Origin: CAMEON01 sp963609805
GTDB lineage: Bacteria; Bacillota; Clostridia; Oscillospirales; CAG-272
Length of the DNA: 18,988 nt
Assembly (NCBI GenBank): GCA_963609805.1
Contig: CAVDLN010000025.1
Coordinates: 1-18,988 of the forward strand
Direction of reading: 5' to 3'
Positions within the stretch are counted from its first letter, which is position 1. Each line of letters begins with the position of its first letter. The translations under genes were made by a program, and so were the position numbers. Shown here in pieces: positions 13,582 through 18,988 of this stretch. The notes under the pieces were generated by a model. The model ran no database searches and had not been told where the DNA came from. It saw only the letters and a list, made by a program, of their open reading frames with translations.

Positions 13582-14835
13582 TCAGTCCACCCGGGCAAGC
13601 TCACCGTCACCGGGAGCAAGGGTCAGCGTGTAGAAACCGTCCTGCTCGTGCGTGACAAGCCACTTGCCGGATGCTTTGTCGTAGTGCATAACACGTCTGC
13701 CCGGCGTAACGGAGAATCTGACATCCGACGGCTTCTCGTAATCCTTGTTGGCCAGCAGAACATACCCGCCGTCAAAGAATCCCGCCGTGACGGACTCGGC
13801 ACGCAGAGAGGCTATGTCGCCGAATGCTCCGCTCCAATAGGTCACCTTTCCGTCCGGTACCTGTCCCAGATGGAATACCGCACGGCTCTCGCGTCCCATC
13901 AGGAGATCCCCCATGGCAGACAACTCACGGTTGATGCGCGCCACCATGCCGTAGTGCGGGGTCTGCTCACCGGTCTTGGCAATCATGCCGTTCTTCCAGT
14001 GCCACATGTCGTCCCCTTCATCGGTATCCACTCCGGGTGTCCAGTATGTAAAGTAGGACAGCCGCTCCGAGCCGTATGCCAGCGACTGAAACACCTCCCA
14101 GCGGATTTCGGCCTCGGTCAGGTTACGGTACGGTCCGTGCTCGACGACGAGAATGATCACCATGAAAGGAATGCCGGTTTCCAGACTGACCCTGCGGACA
14201 TCCTCGATATTGTCAAAGAATCCGGGGCGTTCCACCTTGCGGAATGCGGCCTCGTATATCTGGTTCTCGCGCCGGTCTCCCGCGTCAACCGATTCCATCG
14301 GTTCGCCCTTGATGAAATGGTAGTGGTCATAGCTGATGACGCCCGGTTTTACCGTGTCGGCAAACTGCCGCACATGGTCGTAGTAGGTGGGATTGCCCAG
14401 CATTTCCGTCGACGCGTAATTGGGGAACAGATTATAGTACGCCTCGTGAACGGGATCCAGATCCGCCAGAATCCGGCGTATCGTCGCCAGCGCGGGGAAA
14501 GCGCCGCTGTTCGGCTCATCCACAATGTGGTAGCCGAACAATGCCGGATACCCGGCATAATCCCGCACAACGGCCCGCAGAAGCTCGGCGCGATGCGTGC
14601 CGTCTCTGACCGCGCGGTCAATCCGGTCGTCGGACAGCACAACGCGCAGTCCAAGCCGCTCGCAAAGTGCCAGAACCTCACAGTTTGTCTCGTAGCCGTA
14701 GTCGTAGGCGGCAATCAGGTTAAGCCCCGCGGCCTTCATCTCCTCGAACCGTTCTGCCGCCAGCGTGCCGTCGGCGTGACGGACGAACTTGTGCGGAACC
14801 CCGCACCAATGAGTAATCAGGAATCGGTCTGCCAT
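13582..14835 (-). CDS. Glycoside-hydrolase-like TIM-barrel protein
   Basis: A 417-aa protein without a signal peptide, so probably cytoplasmic. The barrel covers about 1-300: LITHWCGVP at the first strand, then LIAAYDYG and LFGYHIVDEPN (102-109), with Glu107 in the acid/base position of clan GH-A enzymes. SYDHYHF and WEVFQSLAYGSERLSYFTYWTP follow, the latter typical of beta-galactosidase/GH42-like proteins. The end (about 310-417) is beta-rich, as in the C-terminal domain of such enzymes. The nucleophile Glu is not clear; Glu232 in ILVVEHG is a candidate. Substrate unknown. AAAGGAG lies about 9 nt upstream of ATG 14835. It follows the RsuA-family gene on the same strand by 57 nt. Confidence 0.75.
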   Translation of the reverse strand: MADRFLITHWCGVPHKFVRHADGTLAAERFEEMKAAGLNLIAAYDYGYETNCEVLALCERLGLRVVLSDDRIDRAVRDGTHRAELLRAVVRDYAGYPALFGYHIVDEPNSGAFPALATIRRILADLDPVHEAYYNLFPNYASTEMLGNPTYYDHVRQFADTVKPGVISYDHYHFIKGEPMESVDAGDRRENQIYEAAFRKVERPGFFDNIEDVRRVSLETGIPFMVIILVVEHGPYRNLTEAEIRWEVFQSLAYGSERLSYFTYWTPGVDTDEGDDMWHWKNGMIAKTGEQTPHYGMVARINRELSAMGDLLMGRESRAVFHLGQVPDGKVTYWSGAFGDIASLRAESVTAGFFDGGYVLLANKDYEKPSDVRFSVTPGRRVMHYDKASGKWLVTHEQDGFYTLTLAPGDGELARVD

Positions 14836-14892
14836 GATTTTGTCTCCTTTTCACATTCAGAATGAGTGTCCGAATACTGTAAATAATGCGCA

Positions 14893-15648
14893 TTACGTGC
14901 CCGCACCGCCGCACGCCTCCAGCGCGGCAATCTCGGCATCCGTCAGCGGTCTCCATGCTCCCGGAGAAAGAGACGGATCCATCGTCAGCGGGCCGAAGGA
15001 AATCCGCGCAAGAGATGTTATCCGGTTGTGCCGTGCCTCCATCATGCGCTTGATCTGGTGGTACTTCCCTTCATGCAGAGTGATGAATCCGGCAGCCCCT
15101 CCGCCGGCATGTTCCGTCAGTTCCACACGGCAGGGTGCCGTCACAAATGCCGCCCCGCCGCCCTCGGCCGATAGACTCACGCCGGATTCCAGTGCGGCAG
15201 CATCCTCCGCCGACAGTGGAAATTTTACGGTAAAAGCATAGGTTTTTTCCACATGGCGTCCCGGAGCCAGCAGCCGGTGCGACAGCTGCCCGTTATTGGT
15301 AAGCAGCATAAGCCCCGTCGTATGCTTATCCAGCCTCCCGCAGGGAAACAGTCCGGGCCGCAGGCGCGTAAGTTCCGGGGGAAGCAGATCAAGTACCGTG
15401 CGTTCTCCGGCGAGCCTGTCCTCGGTAGCGCTGACTACCCCGTCCGGCTTGTGCAGCATGATATAGGTGTACTGCCTGTATACAACGGTTTCGCCGCGGA
15501 ATGTCACCGTATCCGTATCCGGATTCACCGGCCAGTCGGCCTGGCGTGCGGGAACTCCGTTGACGGCAACCTCACCGCGGCGGACGGCGCGCGCTGCCTC
15601 GCTGCGGCTTGCCTTGCCGCACAGGCTCAGTAATTTGTCCAATCTCAT
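14893..15648 (-). CDS. rsuA: RsuA-family rRNA pseudouridine synthase
   Basis: A 251-aa protein with an N-terminal S4 RNA-binding domain (MRLDKLLSLCGKASRSEA, about 1-50) and a catalytic domain with GRLDKHTTGL (104-113), whose Asp107 is the conserved catalytic aspartate. It also has LMLLTNNG and the late motif EGKYHQIKRMMEA typical of the RsuA/RluB group. Members convert a specific uridine in 16S or 23S rRNA to pseudouridine; the RsuA-like tail suggests the small subunit, but the exact site is inferred. The gene has its own promoter at 15690-15718 and a purine-rich site (GGAGGAGGGG) upstream. Confidence 0.88.
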   Translation of the reverse strand: MRLDKLLSLCGKASRSEAARAVRRGEVAVNGVPARQADWPVNPDTDTVTFRGETVVYRQYTYIMLHKPDGVVSATEDRLAGERTVLDLLPPELTRLRPGLFPCGRLDKHTTGLMLLTNNGQLSHRLLAPGRHVEKTYAFTVKFPLSAEDAAALESGVSLSAEGGGAAFVTAPCRVELTEHAGGGAAGFITLHEGKYHQIKRMMEARHNRITSLARISFGPLTMDPSLSPGAWRPLTDAEIAALEACGGAGT

Positions 15649-15689
15649 AGGCTGCCGCGCCCCTCCTCCGCTCTCCGTGTATTGTGTTT

Positions 15690-15718
15690 ATTTTACCATA
15701 TGGAGCCGGTTTTGTAAA
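15690..15718 (-). promoter_or_regulatory. Promoter of the RsuA-family gene
   Basis: On the minus strand, -35 TTTACA (15713-15718), a 17-nt spacer and -10 TAAAAT (15690-15695); predicted start near 15683, about 35 nt before ATG 15648. Confidence 0.7.
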
Positions 15719-15833
15719 TACCTTTTGTCGGATTCGGCAATAAATTTTTGTACCGTGAAATCCGAAGCGGCTTCCGTTGCCGGAGTTTTTTGAAAATTCG
15801 GAAAAGATAACGGTTATTTTTCCTCTGCACCCC

Positions 15834-15862
15834 TTGAATTCCGAGCGAAATTGTGGTAGTAT
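15834..15862 (+). promoter_or_regulatory. Promoter of the glycosyltransferase operon
   Basis: -35 TTGAAT (15834-15839), a 17-nt spacer and -10 TAGTAT (15857-15862). A further TATTAT lies 4 nt downstream. Predicted start is near 15869, giving a leader of about 200 nt before ATG 16071. Confidence 0.6.
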
Positions 15863-15870
15863 ATTATAGG

Positions 15871-16070
15871 AAAAGTCGGTATGTCTGTCGCGGACTTTTT
15901 TCTCTATGTTTTCTGTTGTGCCTGCCCCGTTTCTCCGCAGAGAGAACCGTTCCCTGCGTAGAAGCTGGGCAGGAGGAAAGACAATCCATGCCGACTTACC
16001 GCAAATATCGGTCGTTATTCCCGAAGCGCACATGCCGCGCGGCGCACGTCCGTCTTCGGCAGGAGGGAGC
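15871..16070 (+). promoter_or_regulatory. Untranslated leader of the glycosyltransferase operon
   Basis: About 200 nt with no convincing gene. It opens with a possible hairpin, AAAAGTC (15871-15877) with GACTTTT (15893-15899), ending in a T run at the predicted transcript start. An AGGAGG (15971-15976) stands 11 nt before ATG 15988. The frame of the following glycosyltransferase there reads PQISVVIP, a typical GT2 N-terminal motif, without a start codon. It may hold a remnant of a lost gene or a regulatory leader. Confidence 0.4.
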
Positions 16071-17321
16071 ATGGGAGAGAGTACGGCACATATCCTGTTT
16101 ATCGGGGGCGTATTCGCCAAGGAAAACGAGGCTGAGGTTATCCGGCAGGCAAAAAAGAGTGTGGAGTTTTCCGCCAATGAGATGCAGCTGCGTCTTATTG
16201 CCGCCTTGAGAAAATCAGCTCCGACCGAGGTGATATCGGCTCCGTTCATCGGTCATTACCCAAACCAGAGCTCCACCCCGGTTTTCCGCGGATTTTCCGA
16301 CCAACAGACGCTGTGCAGCTATGTTGCATTCAACAATTTGTGGGGCTTTCGGAATCTGTCCCGGGCGCATGCTCTCCGGCGGGCCGTTTGTGCTTTTGCA
16401 AAGACACCCGGAGGAAAAAAACTGATTGTCGTGTTCAGCGCCCACGACCCGTTTCTGGCCGCGGCAGCCTATGCCAAACGGCTGAATCCCGGAATACGGA
16501 TATGCGCCGTCCTGCCGGACATGCCCCAGTACATGAACCTCGAGTCCCGCCGCGGGCATCTTTACGATCTGTTCAAGCGATTCGATACCGCATCGATATA
16601 CCGCCACCTGCGGTACGCGGACGCCTCCGTTGTTCTGACAGATCCGATGGCATCGGCTCTCGGAATCTCCGACAAGCCGTATGCGGTTGCGGAGGGGATC
16701 GTGGACAGCCTGCCGGAACCGGGCAGAGAGCAGCCCGCGGGACAGCCTGCCGACGGAATCATCCGCATTGTCTACACGGGCAAGCTGTACCTTCGCTTCG
16801 GAATCGGTTATCTGCTGGACGCGTTTTCCGCCATCCAAGGCGAGCAGTACCGGCTGATCCTGTGCGGGGACGGCGACGCGGCCGATGACATCCGCCGGGC
16901 GGCGGAAAGAGATCCCCGCATCGTTTTCACCGGGCAGGTTACTCCCGAGCAGGCGGCGGCGTATGCGGCAGGTGCGGCAGTGCTTGTCAATCCCCGACGC
17001 AACAGCGGGGCGTACACCTGCTACTCCTTCCCCTCCAAAATCATCGGGTATCTGCTGAGCGGGAAACCCGTGGTCGCCTTCATGCTGGACGGCATGCCGC
17101 CGTGCTATCGCGATTTCCTGTTTGAAGCGAACCCGGACGGAGACCCCGCAGAGGCGCTCCGGGCGGCTATCGAAGCTGCCGTCAACACATCCCCTGCCGA
17201 GGCGGAACGCAAGCGGAATTCTTTCATAAAATATGCCTCGGACAGACTTCTCTCCGAAAAGGTTGCGGAAACCATCCTGCGCATCAGTTTTGACGGAAAG
17301 GATCAGCCATGCGAAAACTGA
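16071..17321 (+). CDS. GT-B glycosyltransferase (GT4-like)
   Basis: A 416-aa protein. ATG 16071 is chosen because AGGAGG (16061-16066) sits 4 nt before it and the Rossmann strand HILFIGG begins right after. The N-terminal domain has LIVVFSAHDPF and ICAVLPDMP. The C-terminal donor-binding domain has RIVYTGKLYLRFGIGYLLDAF, YRLILCGDGD, RIVFTGQV and VLVNPRR, then SFPSKIIGYLLSGKPVVAF, the region that holds the nucleotide-sugar. It probably builds a cell-surface polysaccharide at the inner membrane face; donor and acceptor are unknown. It is the first gene of an operon and overlaps the next glycosyltransferase by 13 nt. Confidence 0.85.
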   Translation: MGESTAHILFIGGVFAKENEAEVIRQAKKSVEFSANEMQLRLIAALRKSAPTEVISAPFIGHYPNQSSTPVFRGFSDQQTLCSYVAFNNLWGFRNLSRAHALRRAVCAFAKTPGGKKLIVVFSAHDPFLAAAAYAKRLNPGIRICAVLPDMPQYMNLESRRGHLYDLFKRFDTASIYRHLRYADASVVLTDPMASALGISDKPYAVAEGIVDSLPEPGREQPAGQPADGIIRIVYTGKLYLRFGIGYLLDAFSAIQGEQYRLILCGDGDAADDIRRAAERDPRIVFTGQVTPEQAAAYAAGAAVLVNPRRNSGAYTCYSFPSKIIGYLLSGKPVVAFMLDGMPPCYRDFLFEANPDGDPAEALRAAIEAAVNTSPAEAERKRNSFIKYASDRLLSEKVAETILRISFDGKDQPCEN

Positions 17322-18397
17322 AAGTTGTTCAGCAGTTTGTCGCATCCGGTAACGGCGGCGGACTGGAAACCGAGTTTCGCGCGCTGTGCGGGCGGAACTC
17401 CCTGACATCGCAGGTTGAGTTGATCCCCGTCGTTCTGGAGCACGCCCACAGCGGTCTCAGTCCGGCCGACATCCGGTTTTACCGGCAGGCATTCCGCACC
17501 GCAAACCCGGACATCATTCACATCCGGGGAGCAGGCGTGGAAAGTCTGAATGCCGCAATCGCCGCAAAACAGGCCGGCCGCGCCAAAATTCTTGTCACGG
17601 TGCACGGCATGTTCAGCGACCTGGTGTATTACAGTCCCATCAAGCGAAGCCTTTGCCGCAATGCGGTCGAGCCGATGATTTTCGGGTTGGCAGACGGCAT
17701 TTCCTGCGTCAGCGACAGAGCGGCTGCGCGCCCGGTCTTTGCGGAATACCGCCGCAAAATGCTCCCGTGCGTATACAACCGTATGCCCGTATATCCGCCG
17801 TGCCTCCCCGGGGACAGGGAGCAGGCAAGACGCACCCTCGGCATTCCCGCGGGCGCGGCGGTCGGAGTCTTTACCGGACGGATCGTGCTTGAGAAGGGCC
17901 TCGGCTTTCTGGTGGATGCGCTTCGGATGACGGACCGCCTGCCGGATAACTTTTGGCTTCTTGTCGTCGGCAGCGGAAGCTGGCTTGCTTCCATGCGCTC
18001 CACCTGCGCGGCGCTGCCGCTATCCGCGCGGATTCTGTTTACGGGACAGACGGATGATGTGCTGCCCTTCCTGCGCGCGGCGGATTTCTTTTTGAGTCCG
18101 TCCCTGCATGAAAATCTCTCCGTCTCCATACTGGAAGCCTGCGCGGCGGGGCTTCCGTGCCTTGTCACGGACGTCGGCGGCAACCCGGAAATCATCACGG
18201 AAGGGATTAACGGATCCCTGATTCCGCCGCGTTCCCCGACGGCCATAGCGGACGGTATCCGACGGATGTGCGACCCTGCCTATCGGGAAGAACTGCGCCG
18301 CCGCACCTCCGAAAAAGACTACAGCCGGTTTTCGGATGAGAATGTTGACCTGCAGCTGATGTCCGTTTACCGGGCCCTCACGGAGTGTGACAAATGA
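17309..18397 (+). CDS. GT4 family glycosyltransferase
   Basis: A 362-aa GT-B protein of usual length. The N-terminal acceptor domain has the glycine loop ASGNGGGLETEF and DIIHIRG. The donor domain has GVFTGRIVLEKGLGFLVDAL, WLLVVGSG, ILFTGQTDDVLPFLRAAD and the E-x7-E region SLHENLSVSILEACAAGLPCLVTDVGGNPEII. GT4 enzymes transfer sugars with retention from nucleotide-sugar donors. An AAGGA lies 7 nt before ATG 17309. It overlaps both neighbours (13 nt upstream, ATGA downstream), which marks a translationally coupled polysaccharide operon. The sugar is not predictable. Confidence 0.9.
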   Translation: MRKLKVVQQFVASGNGGGLETEFRALCGRNSLTSQVELIPVVLEHAHSGLSPADIRFYRQAFRTANPDIIHIRGAGVESLNAAIAAKQAGRAKILVTVHGMFSDLVYYSPIKRSLCRNAVEPMIFGLADGISCVSDRAAARPVFAEYRRKMLPCVYNRMPVYPPCLPGDREQARRTLGIPAGAAVGVFTGRIVLEKGLGFLVDALRMTDRLPDNFWLLVVGSGSWLASMRSTCAALPLSARILFTGQTDDVLPFLRAADFFLSPSLHENLSVSILEACAAGLPCLVTDVGGNPEIITEGINGSLIPPRSPTAIADGIRRMCDPAYREELRRRTSEKDYSRFSDENVDLQLMSVYRALTECDK

Positions 18398-18988
18398 TCA
18401 GTGTCATAATACCGGCTTACAACGCCGAGGCAACGATACGTAATTGTCTGGATTCCCTGCTTGCGCAGACATACGGAGATTACGAGGCAATCGTTGTCGA
18501 TGACGGCTCATCCGACGGCACCGTACGGATTGCCGCATCCTATGCGGCCGCCGATAAAAGATTCCGTTTGCTGAGACAGGAAAACGCCGGCGTCAGCAGC
18601 GCGCGCAATGCCGGAATGAGCATAGCGCGCGGCGGGCTTATCGGCTTTGTCGACAGCGACGACACCGTCTCGCCCGCTTTTCTGGAGGCACTGCTGGAGC
18701 AGTACGAACCGGGTGTCCTTCCCTTTTCCGACATAATCCGAAGCGACGGGGACGGTTCCGCTCTCCGGCCGATTCCGCCCGTCCTGCCTCTGAATCGGGA
18801 GCATCTGGCGAAGGAGTATCTCTGCGGAGCGCTCGGGCAAGGCATTGCCTTCTCTGTCTGGAACAAGCTTTTCTCGGCGGATGTTCTGCGGGAATCCTCC
18901 ATTCATTTCTCCCCGGAGCTGACCGTCGGAGAGGATATGCTGTTCTGCTTTCTCTACCTCCGCCGGTGTCGTGAGGTCCGCCTGGCCG
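18394..18988 (+). CDS. GT2 family glycosyltransferase (partial, runs off the right edge)
   Basis: The open frame begins at ATG 18394, overlapping the previous stop (ATGA), and stays open for 198 codons to the end of the window. It has the GT2 GT-A fold motifs MISVIIPAYNAEATI, VVDDGSSDGT (35-43), ENAGVSSARNAGM and GFVDSDDT with the metal-binding DSD. Later come VWNKLFSADVL and VGEDMLFCFLYL, as seen in capsule and exopolysaccharide glycosyltransferases. It transfers a sugar to a lipid-linked or glycan acceptor in the same pathway as the two upstream enzymes. Further operon genes likely lie to the right. Confidence 0.9.
   Translation, partial: MISVIIPAYNAEATIRNCLDSLLAQTYGDYEAIVVDDGSSDGTVRIAASYAAADKRFRLLRQENAGVSSARNAGMSIARGGLIGFVDSDDTVSPAFLEALLEQYEPGVLPFSDIIRSDGDGSALRPIPPVLPLNREHLAKEYLCGALGQGIAFSVWNKLFSADVLRESSIHFSPELTVGEDMLFCFLYLRRCREVRLA

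Noticed and set aside
12098..13633. Plus-strand open frame of 511 codons
   Set aside because: Antisense to tex, with low-complexity His/Arg-rich content; a shadow of the G+C-rich coding strand.
15906..16070. N-terminal extension of the first glycosyltransferase to an ATG at 15906
   Set aside because: No ribosome binding site at 15906; ATG 16071 has AGGAGG, and the Rossmann fold begins there.

Overview
The window looks like chromosomal DNA of a G+C-rich Clostridia-type Firmicute, most likely a gut Oscillospirales-like lineage. The reasons are strong AGGAGG ribosome binding sites, near-consensus sigma-A promoters, intrinsic terminators, a Tex protein, a MurE-type ligase of the Clostridia kind, and a PqqD/radical-SAM peptide cluster. 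This placement is an inference from gene content and signals; no rRNA marker is present.

The left quarter (about 130-5172, minus strand) is a complete-looking RiPP (ribosomally made, post-translationally modified peptide) locus. In transcription order it holds an ABC exporter, a PqqD-like recognition protein, a radical SAM/SPASM enzyme, an 82-aa precursor-like peptide, an HPr-kinase-like ATPase and a short S24/S26-type peptidase, then an intrinsic terminator. The precursor has its own consensus promoter (TTGACA-17-TATAAT). A 21-bp tandem repeat sits between the exporter and the PqqD gene next to a perfect -35 box. I cannot match the set to a named RiPP class. It shares HPr-kinase-like, PqqD-like and radical SAM parts with SynChlorMet-type cassettes, but it has an exporter, a peptidase and a precursor with a single cysteine. 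This is the best candidate for an undescribed system.

At 5238-5509 a strong minus-strand promoter and a 12-bp-stem terminator bracket about 237 nt with no convincing protein gene: a candidate structured non-coding RNA of unknown class. Divergent from it, on the plus strand, are a small protein resembling the front domain of ATP-grasp ligases and a MurE-like ligase. They overlap by ATGA and end in a terminator.

From 7693 to 15648 (minus strand) lie mostly cell-surface and housekeeping genes: a membrane acyltransferase paired with an SGNH-hydrolase lipoprotein, a small membrane protein with an acidic repeat tail, the Tex RNA-binding protein, a cytoplasmic glycoside-hydrolase-like protein and an RsuA-family pseudouridine synthase.

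From about 15834 (plus strand) a polysaccharide-type operon begins with a roughly 200-nt leader. It contains two GT-B glycosyltransferases and a GT2 glycosyltransferase that runs off the right edge, all with overlapping ends. No tRNA, rRNA, CRISPR array or insertion sequence was seen.
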